Shown one piece after another: positions 1 through 7,620 of a stretch of DNA of 64,000 nt. Location of the stretch: positions 48,528 through 112,527 of the forward strand of contig DASVDH010000095.1 of NCBI GenBank assembly GCA_036381195.1, given 5' to 3'. The position numbers and the translations under genes were made by a program. This DNA comes from RSA9 sp036381195. Lineage in GTDB: Bacteria; Gemmatimonadota; Gemmatimonadetes; Longimicrobiales; RSA9. Each line of letters opens with the position of its first letter. Positions within the stretch are counted from its first letter, which is position 1. The notes below the pieces were generated by a model. That model did not search any database. It worked only from the letters and a program-made list of their open reading frames with translations, and was not told where the DNA came from.

Positions 1-609
1 GCGCGGCTCCTCTACGCGCTGCTCCGCGACTTCGGCGAGGATGTCGGACACATCGAGCACGGGCGCGAGGCGGAGGACTACTGCAACATCGAGGCGCTGG
101 ACCGCGCGCCCGGGAGCTGGCCCGGCCTCGTCGCCCTCAATGCGCTCGTGGACACGGCGCTGACGACGCAGCTCGACGCGCTGCGCGGCTCGAGCTACGC
201 GCCCCTCCGGCAGCGGGTCAGCAAGCTGCTCGAGGAGGAACGGTTCCATGGCGCCCACGCGGCCGCATGGATCAAGCGCATGGCGCGCAGCGGCCCGCAC
301 GCGCGCGAGGCGATGGCTGCGGCGCTGCAGGAGGTCCTGCCCTGCGTGCTGCGCTGGTTCGGCCCGGATTCGCCGCGCACGTCGCTGGCCGCGGCCGCGG
401 TGGTGGACGCGGAGGGCGATGCGCTGCGCGCCCGCTTCCTGGAGCGCGTCACCCCGCTCTTCGGGGAGATCGGGCTCACCGGCGCGGTGGCCGCGCCCGA
501 CTTCGATGGCTTTGACGAGGCGCGCCGCCGCTGCTCCCGCACCGGCCCCGATGCGGAGACGCTGGCGCGCGTCCGCGGCGACAGGAACCGCGCCTTCCTG
601 ATGGATTGA
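1..609 (+). CDS. paaC: Phenylacetyl-CoA epoxidase subunit PaaC (5'-truncated)
   Basis: The reading frame is open from base 1, so the N-terminus lies outside the window; 202 residues are visible. PaaC is the structural partner of the di-iron subunit PaaA in the multicomponent epoxidase that converts phenylacetyl-CoA to its ring 1,2-epoxide in the cytoplasm. Visible support is the ferritin-like helical composition and the LLEEERFHGAH stretch, matching the E-E-R-[FY]-H helix typical of PaaC/PaaI proteins. The next gene, a PaaD-type zinc ribbon, overlaps its stop codon, which fits a paaABCD operon. Family assignment is from remembered motifs, not a search. Confidence 0.82.
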   Translation, partial: ARLLYALLRDFGEDVGHIEHGREAEDYCNIEALDRAPGSWPGLVALNALVDTALTTQLDALRGSSYAPLRQRVSKLLEEERFHGAHAAAWIKRMARSGPHAREAMAAALQEVLPCVLRWFGPDSPRTSLAAAAVVDAEGDALRARFLERVTPLFGEIGLTGAVAAPDFDGFDEARRRCSRTGPDAETLARVRGDRNRAFLMD

Positions 610-818
610 GCGCCGTGGACCCGCGCGCCCGCGCCGACCGGACCGCCGCCGAGTTCGGCCTGCCGCCGCGTGCGACCTGCCCGTTCTGCAACGGCGACGA
701 CACCGAGCTGCACTCCCCCTTCGGCTCCGTGGCCTCCGTGGTGACCTACTGGTGCCACCGCTGCCACACGGCGTTCGAGCGGTTCAAGCGGGAGAAGCCG
801 CCGCTCCGCCCCACCTAG
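606..818 (+). CDS. PaaD C-terminal zinc-ribbon protein (split PaaD)
   Basis: A 70-residue protein whose core is CPFCNGDDTEL, then the SPFGS segment and a second pair in WCHRCHTAF, ending FERFK. This is the C-terminal zinc-ribbon half of PaaD, which supports phenylacetyl-CoA epoxidase maturation. The N-terminal DUF59/MIP18-like half of full-length PaaD is absent, so either the domain is encoded separately upstream of the window or it has been lost. The TTG start at 606 overlaps the paaC stop; a GTG at 615 is an alternative. Both imply translational coupling to paaC. Confidence 0.75.
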   Translation: MSAVDPRARADRTAAEFGLPPRATCPFCNGDDTELHSPFGSVASVVTYWCHRCHTAFERFKREKPPLRPT

Positions 819-853
819 ACCCCGGCTGCTCGCGCCGCGTCGCCGCGGGCGTG

Positions 854-1900
854 TCAAGCTTTTCGGTGAGATCTCCGCTCCGCCTGCTCGAGCAGCCAGG
901 CGATGGTCTCAGGCAACCCTTCATCGAGTGGCCGCGGCATCCAACCCAGCTCGCGCGTCGCCCGCGCGTGGGAGTGCAGCCACCGCCAGCCATCCGCCAT
1001 CTCGACGCTCTCGCGGTTGACGGAGGAGCGGAACCGGAACACGCGCGCGAGCGCGTCCATCACGCTCGCGCCGAGGCGCAGGACGGTGGCGGGGAGCCGG
1101 AGCCGGGGCGGCCGGCGGCCGGCCATCGCGGCGGCGCGACGCGCGAACTCGTCCAGTCGCAGGTCCTCGCCGGAGAGGACGTACGTCGTCCCCGTGCGGC
1201 CGTACTCCGCCGCCAGCACGATCCCGGCGGCGACGTCGTCCACGTGCACGTAGGACCACCAGGCCGGGCGCATGGGCAGCGCGGGCACGCGCCCGCGGAG
1301 CAGGTCCAGGAGGAAGCGCGCGTTCGGGCCGCGGTCGCCCGGGCCGTACACGTTCGCCGGACACACGATCACGAGGGGCAGGCCGCGCCGCTGCGCGGCG
1401 ACGGCCAGGCGGTGGGCTTCCGCCTTGGTGCGCTCGTAGACCGAGCGGTAGCGGTCGCCCGGGTGCCCCGTCGTCTCGTCGCCCGTCCCTTCCGGCACCG
1501 GGCCGAGCGCGGCCGTGGTCGAGATGTAGACCGCACGCGGCGTGCCGGCCTCCTCGACCGCGGCGAGGAAGGCGCGCGTGCCCTCGACGTTGGTCCGCTC
1601 GAGCGCGGCGCTGTCCACGACGCCGATGTCGTACGCGCCGGCCATGTGGATGGCCAGCGCGGCGCGATCGAGGCCCTGCGCGAGCAGCGACCGGTCCAGC
1701 AGGTCGCCGCGCAGGATCTCGGCACCGGCGCGCTCCAGGTCCACCGTGTCCGAGGACGCACGCACGAGGCAGCGCAGCCGGTAGCCCTGCTGGGCCAACT
1801 GGCGCGCGACCCGGCTGCCGATGAAGCCGGTCGCGCCGGTGAGGAACGCGACCGCGCCGCGCCCCCGGGGCGCGGGCGTGCCCTGCGCCTGCCCGCTCAC
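854..1900 (-). CDS. NAD-dependent epimerase/dehydratase (extended SDR)
   Basis: A 348-residue extended short-chain dehydrogenase/reductase. Near the N-terminus is the Rossmann motif LTGATGFIGSRV, which binds NAD(P); the catalytic YxxxK appears as YERTK, after the STTAALG strand carrying the Ser/Thr. The substrate is not evident; relatives act on nucleotide sugars, sterols or dihydroflavonol-type compounds. I chose the GTG at 1900, giving a short N-terminal extension before the first beta strand. It lies 43 nt downstream of the 109-residue protein gene on the same strand, so the two are probably co-transcribed. It converges on paaD. Confidence 0.85.
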   Translation of the reverse strand: MSGQAQGTPAPRGRGAVAFLTGATGFIGSRVARQLAQQGYRLRCLVRASSDTVDLERAGAEILRGDLLDRSLLAQGLDRAALAIHMAGAYDIGVVDSAALERTNVEGTRAFLAAVEEAGTPRAVYISTTAALGPVPEGTGDETTGHPGDRYRSVYERTKAEAHRLAVAAQRRGLPLVIVCPANVYGPGDRGPNARFLLDLLRGRVPALPMRPAWWSYVHVDDVAAGIVLAAEYGRTGTTYVLSGEDLRLDEFARRAAAMAGRRPPRLRLPATVLRLGASVMDALARVFRFRSSVNRESVEMADGWRWLHSHARATRELGWMPRPLDEGLPETIAWLLEQAERRSHRKA

Positions 1901-1943
1901 GCCAGGCCTCCGCGGGCGCCGAACGCCCTGCTCGCGCCGGTGC

Positions 1944-2273
1944 TCACCCAGCCGGCTCCGCGGTCCAGCCGATGCGGACCGGCTCGCCGCCGGCGACCGC
2001 ATCGGCTTCGGCAATGACGACATCGATCTCGCGCGTGCGCGCGAGGCGGTCCGGCCGGGCGCGGCCGCTCGGCGTCGCGAGGCCGAGGATGCGGACCACC
2101 CGCTCGGCGCCATCCGGGCCGCGCAGGCGGATGGGGCGACCCGGCCGCAGCGTCGCGCCCGCCGGGTCGCCCTCGACCAGGCGAAGGCGGAGCATGCGGC
2201 CACGGAGCGGGACCGGCACGACGTCGGAAACACGGAAGCGGGCGATGCCGCTGGTCGGTGCTGTGCTAGCCAT
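1944..2273 (-). CDS. Hypothetical protein with EF-Tu domain-2-like beta-barrel
   Basis: A 109-residue protein beginning MASTAPTSG. The segment FRVSDVVPVPLRGRMLRLRL followed by a glycine/arginine turn and VRILGLA looks like the small beta-barrel of EF-Tu/SelB domain 2 (F-x-V-x-D-V-x-x-[IV]-x-G-R-G). There is no GTPase domain, so any role in translation is only a guess. It heads a two-gene operon with the epimerase. The ATG at 2273 was chosen because upstream in-frame sequence runs into the divergent promoter region and has no coding character. Function unknown. Confidence 0.6.
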   Translation of the reverse strand: MASTAPTSGIARFRVSDVVPVPLRGRMLRLRLVEGDPAGATLRPGRPIRLRGPDGAERVVRILGLATPSGRARPDRLARTREIDVVIAEADAVAGGEPVRIGWTAEPAG

Positions 2274-2327
2274 CGTTCGAGTTCGCAAGGGGTTGGCCGG
2301 TGTGCCCGCGTCAGGCACCCGCCGGCA

Positions 2328-2356
2328 GGGTACAACGGTGTGGCCCGGCGCGTCAA
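2328..2356 (-). promoter_or_regulatory. Candidate sigma70 promoter for the epimerase operon
   Basis: Reading the minus strand, TTGACG at 2356-2351 is followed after 17 nt by GTACCC at 2333-2328. The -35 is good, the -10 weak. It lies about 55 nt upstream of the ATG at 2273. Confidence 0.35.
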
Positions 2357-2386
2357 ACGTCAACGGGTGGTGCGCGCATTCTGTCC

Positions 2387-2415
2387 TTGACTTTTCACCC
2401 GCTGCAACGTAGCTT
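2387..2415 (+). promoter_or_regulatory. Sigma70-type promoter upstream of the cold-shock gene
   Basis: TTGACT at 2387-2392 and TAGCTT at 2410-2415 are separated by exactly 17 nt. Transcription would begin near 2422, more than 200 nt before the csp start, giving a long 5' leader that contains the terminator at 2486-2517. Confidence 0.6.
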
Positions 2416-2485
2416 AGCGTCAAGTGTGACCCGATCCGCCGCCGGACGGGACAGCAGCGCGCGTGATTCGGTGAAAAGCCAGATC

Positions 2486-2520
2486 AGGGAGCCTGCGGAC
2501 ACACCGGCTCCCTTTTTGTT
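2486..2520 (+). terminator. Intrinsic terminator inside the csp leader
   Basis: AGGGAGCC (2486-2493) pairs perfectly with GGCTCCCT (2506-2513) across a 12-nt loop and is followed by a run of T residues (2513-2517) and TTT after one G. This is a textbook Rho-independent terminator, placed about 70-95 nt after the predicted transcription start and before the csp coding region. It would either end a small RNA of about 95 nt or attenuate csp. Confidence 0.65.
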
Positions 2521-2632
2521 TCCCGATTGCGCTGGCCGCGTGCGCATGAAGACGCGGCGACAGTCAGAGGGTACGGGTCATCGCACCGTAGCCCCCGGAC
2601 AAATCCAAACATCCCACAACAGGAGTCCAGCG

Positions 2633-2944
2633 ATGGCTCGTACCAGAGGCACGGTCAAGTGGTTCTCGCAGGAGAAGGGCTACGGCTTCCTCACCGCCGA
2701 GAACGGCCCGGACGTCTTCGTCCACCACAGCGCGATCGAGGGCAGCGGCTTCAAGCTGCTCTACGAGGGCGAGGAGGTGGAGTTCGACGTCGTCCAGGAG
2801 GCAAAGGGGCCCAAGGCCCAGAATGTGGTACGCCTCAACCCGCCGGCGGAGGCGCCTCGCCGTCCGGCGCGCCGGGAGGCCGGCCCGGGTCGGCCCGGCG
2901 CCGGTCGGTTCGGAATGGGCAACCGCTACGAATCGCGGCTGTGA
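2633..2944 (+). CDS. Cold-shock domain protein with basic C-terminal tail
   Basis: A 103-residue CspA-family single-stranded nucleic-acid-binding protein. The first ~68 residues form the cold-shock domain, with RNP1 (KGYGFLT) and RNP2 (DVFVHH) visible and the usual GTVKWF start. Classic Csp proteins stop near 67-70 residues; this one adds about 35 residues rich in Pro, Arg and Gly, possibly an RNA-binding tail. AGGAG at 2621-2625 is a good ribosome site for the ATG at 2633. It has a long leader with a terminator, consistent with post-transcriptional control, and ends just before a very strong hairpin. Confidence 0.93.
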   Translation: MARTRGTVKWFSQEKGYGFLTAENGPDVFVHHSAIEGSGFKLLYEGEEVEFDVVQEAKGPKAQNVVRLNPPAEAPRRPARREAGPGRPGAGRFGMGNRYESRL

Positions 2945-2956
2945 GGTCGCGGTAAG

Positions 2957-3010
2957 GCGCAAGTGAAACGCCCGCGGGCTTCTCGAAGCCCGCGGGCGTT
3001 TCACTTGCGC
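2957..3010 (+). terminator. 25-bp perfect hairpin after csp
   Basis: The left arm 2957-2981 and right arm 2986-3010 are perfectly complementary over 25 bp with a CTCG tetraloop; the arms begin GCGCAAGTGAAACG and end the mirror image. It starts 13 nt after the csp stop codon. There is no clear U-tract, so it may terminate bidirectionally or stabilise the mRNA 3' end. Confidence 0.75.
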
Positions 3011-3079
3011 GCAGGGTCCGCGGCGATCGCTTGCCCCCCGCGCGCCGGCGCCCCACACTCCTCGATGGGAGACCCGCAG

Positions 3080-3289
3080 ATGAGCAGAGGCTACAACAAC
3101 GATCCCAGGCGGCTGGTGCGGATCCGTCGGCTGAAGCACGGCCCGCTGCCGCCCGCAGACCGGCGGCCGCCGCAAGTCCCCGGCAAGCCGCCGCGGTCGC
3201 CGGCGCCGCCGCCGGGCAAACGCCGCGGAGGGCCGGGCGGGGCTGCGGTCCCCGCGAGCGGGCCGCGCGCCACCCGCGGCGTCGTTTGA
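3080..3289 (+). CDS. Small basic Pro/Arg-rich protein (tentative)
   Basis: A possible 69-residue protein starting MSRGYNNDPRRLVRIRRLKHG and then rich in Pro, Arg and Gly. GGGAG at 3067-3071 is well placed (8 nt) before the ATG at 3080; an ATG at 3065 is also in frame. No family is recognised. The composition could be a disordered nucleic-acid-binding protein or simply GC-rich noncoding DNA. The stop codon falls inside the first copy of a direct repeat whose second copy contains the stop of the convergent gene. Confidence 0.35.
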   Translation: MSRGYNNDPRRLVRIRRLKHGPLPPADRRPPQVPGKPPRSPAPPPGKRRGGPGGAAVPASGPRATRGVV

Positions 3290-3384
3290 TCACGGGCCAC
3301 CGGGTCGCGAGCCGCCGGCCACGGTCGGAACCGGCGCGGTTTGCCACCGGCGGCGTCTCCTGATCACGGACCACCGGGGCCGCG
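3271..3384. repeat. Imperfect direct repeat pair, 74-nt offset, at convergent 3' ends
   Basis: CACCCGCGGCGTCGTTTGATCACGG-type sequence from 3271 recurs from 3345 with about five substitutions over 34 nt (shared TGATCACGG and CCACCGGG). The second copy contains the stop codon of the minus-strand PH-domain gene ending at 3364. The start-to-start distance is 74 nt. Confidence 0.6.
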
Positions 3385-4935
3385 CAGGGGATCGGCAGCG
3401 GGTGATCCGGCGCGCGCCGGAGCCCGCATACGCCGGGGCGCCGCGCGGCGTGCGAGCTCGTCGAGCAGCGCGAGCGCGTCCGCGTGCGCGATGTCCATCA
3501 CCGCCGCCTCCCTCAGCCCGCCGCCCGCTGCCGTGTCCACCACCACGTTTGCCAGCCCGCGCCGCCGCTGGAACGGCGAGCTCGTCAGGTGCACCGTTTG
3601 GATGCGCCTGTCCGGCACCACCCATGTGATGCGGTTGAAGAGCCCGGCGCGGGTCACCACGAACCCGGGCACGAGTGCGTGGCCGAGGTTGCGGCAGTAC
3701 GAGCGCGCCGCGAGCCAGGCGAGCGGCGGCACGGGCAGGAGCGGCAGCCACCACGGCTCGAGCGTGATCCCGAGGCCGAGTCCCGCGGCGCTGAGCACGG
3801 CCGCGTAGCGGATGAACGCGCGCCGCCGCGCGCGCGGATGCGCAGGCTGGAAGCGCAGCGAGTGGTAGTCCACGCCCCGCAGCACGGCCGCGACGAGGCG
3901 GGGCACATCCGCCGCTCGCGCGAGCGGTACGAACGCCTCGGCGCCGCCGCGCTGCCGCTCCTGCGGCCGGCCGCCGGCCGTCTCGATCTTCAGCGCGGCG
4001 AGCCTGAGCGGTCGCCGGATCCAGGACTCCTCCACGCGCACAGCCTGCACGCGCTCGAGCGGCACGACGGCTTCCCGCCGCGTGAGCAGGCCGTAGCGCT
4101 TGCGCAGCTCGGATGCTGTCAGCTCGAGCGTGAAGTCGTGATAGCCGACGAGCGCTCCGAGAATCGAGAGCAGCCAGCCGGCCAGCAGGAGGGCGAGCGC
4201 GGTGCCAGCCACGATGAGCACGATCGCGCCGCCGGACGCGTGGGAGAGGATCGCCTCCGGGTCGGGAATCGGGATCGGCGGATCCAGGACCAGTTCATCA
4301 AGGAACTCCAGCGCGCCGGCGAGGGCCGCCGCGACGAGCCCGGCCTCGCTGGCCGTTGCGCCTGCGATGAGCAGGTCGCGCCTGGACAGGTGCACGAGCT
4401 CCAGCACCGGCTGCTCGGTGCTGTCAGCGGCGCGGGCCGCCCCGCCCGCCCCGGCCGCGGCCTCGCCCGCAGCAGCGGCGGCTGCCCCGGCGGCGCGCCG
4501 GCCGGCCAGCAGGTCAGCGCGCAGCGCTTCCGCGCGCGCGCGGCTCAGCACGCGCAGCCGCGCCTCCGTCTCGCCGCTCCCCGCGGTCTCAACCCGCAGC
4601 TCGGCCACGCCGCACACGCGCTGGAGCGCGGTCTCGCGGACGTCGATGTTCTGGATGCGCGCCAGCGGGATGACGCGATGCCTGCGGCTGAGCAGCCCGG
4701 AATCGATGATCAGCTCATCGCGCTCGAGACGATAGCGGAACGCGACGAAGCGCGCGACGGACAGGAGGATGGCCGGGATCGAGAGCAGCCCGACGGTCCA
4801 CGTCGCGATCCGGTCGAACTCGCCGCCACCCGCGGAGATTCCGCCGACCACCGCCGGCAGGATGAAACCACGCGCGATCGCCGCGGCTTCGAACAGCACG
4901 GAAAACACGTGCAGCCGGTGCGATTCAGACGGCAT
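3364..4935 (-). CDS. Multi-copy bacterial PH-domain (DUF304, YdbT-like) membrane protein
   Basis: A 523-residue membrane protein with three repeated modules of paired transmembrane helices followed by a bacterial PH domain (bPH2/DUF304). Visible repeats are YRLERDELIIDSGLLSRRHRVIPLARIQNIDVRE near residue 65, the FTLELTASELRKRYGLLTRREAVVPLERVQAVRV copy in the middle, and FVVTRAGLFNRITWVVPDRRIQTVHL near the C-terminus, the layout of YdbT. The substrate is unknown; YdbS/YdbT homologues are envelope proteins. The start (ATG 4935 or 4938) lies within the end of the upstream YdbS-like gene, so the two are translationally coupled. It ends in the repeat described at 3271-3384. Confidence 0.83.
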   Translation of the reverse strand: MPSESHRLHVFSVLFEAAAIARGFILPAVVGGISAGGGEFDRIATWTVGLLSIPAILLSVARFVAFRYRLERDELIIDSGLLSRRHRVIPLARIQNIDVRETALQRVCGVAELRVETAGSGETEARLRVLSRARAEALRADLLAGRRAAGAAAAAAGEAAAGAGGAARAADSTEQPVLELVHLSRRDLLIAGATASEAGLVAAALAGALEFLDELVLDPPIPIPDPEAILSHASGGAIVLIVAGTALALLLAGWLLSILGALVGYHDFTLELTASELRKRYGLLTRREAVVPLERVQAVRVEESWIRRPLRLAALKIETAGGRPQERQRGGAEAFVPLARAADVPRLVAAVLRGVDYHSLRFQPAHPRARRRAFIRYAAVLSAAGLGLGITLEPWWLPLLPVPPLAWLAARSYCRNLGHALVPGFVVTRAGLFNRITWVVPDRRIQTVHLTSSPFQRRRGLANVVVDTAAGGGLREAAVMDIAHADALALLDELARRAAPRRMRAPARAGSPAADPLRGPGGP

Positions 4936-5449
4936 CATCGACGCCAACGACGGCGGCCAGCCGGTCCCGCAGCGCCTCGGCGTCGGCGGCATCGAGGCCG
5001 GGGATGTGGACCGCCGCGCCGCGAGTGCCGGCCGTGTAGACGACGACGGTCGCCAGGCCGAGCGCGCGCTCGAGGGGACCGCGGCGCGTGTCCACGTACT
5101 GGATGCGCGCGTGCGGGACGATGCTGATGGTGCGCCAGAGCACGCCGCGCCGGACGAGCAGGTCGGCGTCCCGGAGCCGGTACCCCCAGGACCGGTAGCG
5201 TGCACGCGGGTGCGACGCGGCCGCCGCGAGGCACAGCAGCGTCGCGACCAGGGTGCCGGCCGCGAGCGCCGGCGGAGAGTCCGGCAGCGCGAGCGTGGCG
5301 AAACCGAACAGCGCCGCCACGATGACCCATGGTGCACGCCACGCCTTCATGACCCGCGGGTCGAGCGGCTGGAGCACGGAGCTGTCGGGTGCGTTCCCGG
5401 GCTGCGCTGCGGGTCGATCCACCCCGTGCGGGTGCGCACTCTCCGGCAT
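4925..5449 (-). CDS. Bacterial PH-domain (DUF304, YdbS-like) membrane protein
   Basis: A 174-residue partner of the YdbT-like protein, with two hydrophobic helices (around WVIVAALFGFATLAL and LAAGTLVATLLCLAAAA) and one PH module (YRLRDADLLVRRGVLWRTISIVPHARIQYVDTRRGPLERALGLA). This YdbS-YdbT pairing is a known two-gene arrangement. I chose ATG 5449, preceded by GGAGAG; a GTG at 5470 is also possible. Its last 11-14 nt overlap the start of the YdbT-like gene, and it begins just after the patatin gene stop, so all three minus-strand genes probably form one transcript. Confidence 0.8.
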   Translation of the reverse strand: MPESAHPHGVDRPAAQPGNAPDSSVLQPLDPRVMKAWRAPWVIVAALFGFATLALPDSPPALAAGTLVATLLCLAAAASHPRARYRSWGYRLRDADLLVRRGVLWRTISIVPHARIQYVDTRRGPLERALGLATVVVYTAGTRGAAVHIPGLDAADAEALRDRLAAVVGVDDAV

Positions 5450-5480
5450 GCCCTCTCCAGGTGCCTGCACCGCGTCCTCC

Positions 5481-7571
5481 TCAGAACCGGGGGCCGAGGT
5501 CCACCTCGAGGCGCCATTGCCCGCGGGTGTTGGCGCCGACGCCGCCGATGATGGGTCCGAGAGGCGTCGCCCACAACAGCTCCAGCGCCGCGCCCAGCGC
5601 CCATTCGTCCGACTCGCGCAGAGCGTCGGCATCACCGGTCGCGGCGCCGGCTCGCAGCCGGAGCCGCCCGCTCGCCTGGAGCGGCAGGGGGTGGACGACG
5701 TCTGCGCCCGCGACCACGCGCAGCGTTCCGCGTTCTTCGCCCCAACGCATCCCGGGCACGAGCCACTCGTCGCCGAGAGCGGGCAACACGTCGGCCGGCG
5801 CGTCGCTGCTCGCCGCCGTCACGTCCGCCAGTGCCGCGAGTCGCCAGCGGCCGGGGGCAGCGTCGGCGGCGGCGCGGACGCGTGCGCGCCGGTAGGAGAC
5901 CACGCCCACCCGTGCCTCGAGCTCCACCAGCGGCGCCGCGCCGGCCAGGCGATTGAGCGGGTCGATGCCCGCGATGCGCAGCAGCGGGCCGAACGATGCG
6001 CCGTCGGGCCCGCCATCCTGCCGCACGTGCTCGGCCGTCACGGTGGCGGCGAGCGCGATTGCCGGCTGCACCGCGAGCAGCTCCGCACCCACCCAGCCGC
6101 CGGTCCGCTGCACGTCCAGTTCGCCCCCCGGCACGCGCGCATCGTTCGACGCGTGGTGCGCGCCCGCGGTCCACGCGAGCGGCGCCGTCGCCAGCGGGTG
6201 CAGCCTCAGCGATGCAGCGGCCCAGCGCTCGAGCGACCCGAGTGAGCCGCCGAGCGCGAGCTCGAGCGGCGCGCCCGTGCCGGTCCGCGTGGTCGCCTGC
6301 ACCCAGGCGCGGCCGCCGCGGTCGTTGTCGTAACCCGCCGCGGCGAGTAGCCGGGTCCGCTCCGCAGCCGTGACGCCCACCACGAGCTCGCCGTCGCGCG
6401 CCGTGGTCTCGCCCACCGTCGCGGGCTCCTCCGCCGCGCGCGGTTCGACCCGCGGCCAAACGCCGGTCACGAGCCCCGTCGCGTAGAGCCGGTCCACCGC
6501 GCGGAGCACGCGCGTCTCCGAGTACTCCGCGGGAGCCAGCGTGCGGAGCAAGCGCTGCGCGAGCGCGGCCACGGCCGTGTCCGTGCTCTCGATCCGGAGC
6601 GCGAGCAGAGAGTCGGGCGGCGGTGCGGGCGCGCGTTGCGCGGCACCGCCGAACGCCGGCAAGCGTCCTTCGGCATCCCTCAGCGCCGCCTCGTAGCCGG
6701 CGCGCATCAGTGGCGTGGGGTCGCGGGGGAAGAGCGCCTCGCTGATCCCCGGCGCGATGTCGGGCAGCACGAGCACGTCCGGCTCCGCGGGCGGCGCCCT
6801 GCGCAGCAGCAGGCGCAGGGCGCGGGCAGCGACATCGAGCGGGAAGCGCTCGACCAGCTCAGCCCGTGGCCGGACCACGTCCGATGCGACGACGAACGCG
6901 GCGCCCTCCGTGCGAGCGACGCCCACCGGCAGGTTGTCCGCGATGCCGCCGTCCACGAGCAGCGTGTCTCCGAGCCGGACCGGAGCGAAGAACCCGGGCA
7001 CGGCCATGCTGGCCCGGACCGCGCGCGCGAGATCGCCGCGCGCGAGCACGACGGTCGCTCCCGCGCGCAGGTCCGCCGCCACCGCGCGGAAGCGCCGGGG
7101 CAGGCGGTCGAAGTCCCCGCCGCTGCGGGCGCCGGCATCGAAGAGCAGGCGGACCAGCGTGCGGTTGATGCGCCAGTCCGCGACGAGGCCAGCCGGCCGC
7201 TCGGCATCGGGCGCAATGTCCAGCGCCGGGTAGCGCAGCTCTCGCCGTGGCCCCACCGGCCGCGGCGCGTGCGTGAACATCTCTGCCCAGTCCTGCGCCA
7301 TCACGATGCGGCCGATCGCATCCGGCGACTCGCCGGCGGCGTAGAGCGAGCCGATGATCGCGCCCATGCTCGTGCCGACGACGAGCTCGGGCGCGTACCC
7401 CAGTTGCTCGAGGCCGGCGAGCACACCGGCGTGAGCGAGTCCACGCGCGCCGCCACCGCCGAGCACCACTGCCTGCTGTGCGCTCGCGCTGCTCGCGAGG
7501 AGGATGAGCGGGCAGGCGAGCGCGATGCCCTTCACATAAAGCCCTTGACAGCGGCCGCGGATTTCATTCAT
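5481..7571 (-). CDS. Patatin-like phospholipase with POTRA and outer-membrane beta-barrel (PlpD-like)
   Basis: A 696-residue exported protein. After a signal peptide (GIALACPLILLASSASAQ) comes a patatin lipase domain with the oxyanion loop GGGGARG, nucleophile elbow GTSMG and the DGG of the Ser-Asp dyad. A POTRA-like segment (ALRIESTDTAVAALAQRLL to YATGLVTGVW) follows, then a long beta-barrel-like region ending in Phe (DLGPRF). This is the PlpD/type Vd arrangement, in which the barrel anchors or secretes the lipase. The ATG at 7571 overlaps the promoter of the divergent histone-like gene, so the GTG at 7535 may be the true start; it still leaves a good signal peptide. Confidence 0.85.
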   Translation of the reverse strand: MNEIRGRCQGLYVKGIALACPLILLASSASAQQAVVLGGGGARGLAHAGVLAGLEQLGYAPELVVGTSMGAIIGSLYAAGESPDAIGRIVMAQDWAEMFTHAPRPVGPRRELRYPALDIAPDAERPAGLVADWRINRTLVRLLFDAGARSGGDFDRLPRRFRAVAADLRAGATVVLARGDLARAVRASMAVPGFFAPVRLGDTLLVDGGIADNLPVGVARTEGAAFVVASDVVRPRAELVERFPLDVAARALRLLLRRAPPAEPDVLVLPDIAPGISEALFPRDPTPLMRAGYEAALRDAEGRLPAFGGAAQRAPAPPPDSLLALRIESTDTAVAALAQRLLRTLAPAEYSETRVLRAVDRLYATGLVTGVWPRVEPRAAEEPATVGETTARDGELVVGVTAAERTRLLAAAGYDNDRGGRAWVQATTRTGTGAPLELALGGSLGSLERWAAASLRLHPLATAPLAWTAGAHHASNDARVPGGELDVQRTGGWVGAELLAVQPAIALAATVTAEHVRQDGGPDGASFGPLLRIAGIDPLNRLAGAAPLVELEARVGVVSYRRARVRAAADAAPGRWRLAALADVTAASSDAPADVLPALGDEWLVPGMRWGEERGTLRVVAGADVVHPLPLQASGRLRLRAGAATGDADALRESDEWALGAALELLWATPLGPIIGGVGANTRGQWRLEVDLGPRF

Positions 7572-7574
7572 TCT
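7545..7574 (+). promoter_or_regulatory. Promoter of the histone H1-like gene
   Basis: A perfect -35 TTGACA at 7545-7550 is followed after 18 nt by CATTCT at 7569-7574. AGGAGGGC precedes the ATG at 7621. Confidence 0.5.
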
Positions 7575-7620
7575 CTATTTGCCGTCGAAGTACACATCAA
7601 CATCTCACAGGAGGGCGAGG

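Noticed and set aside
2470..2505. B12-box-like stretch (AAAAGCCAGATCAGGGAGCCTGCGG) suggesting a cobalamin riboswitch
   Set aside because: Only one short resemblance; the other conserved core segments of a cobalamin riboswitch are absent and the element is too short. I treat it as an unknown leader with a terminator.
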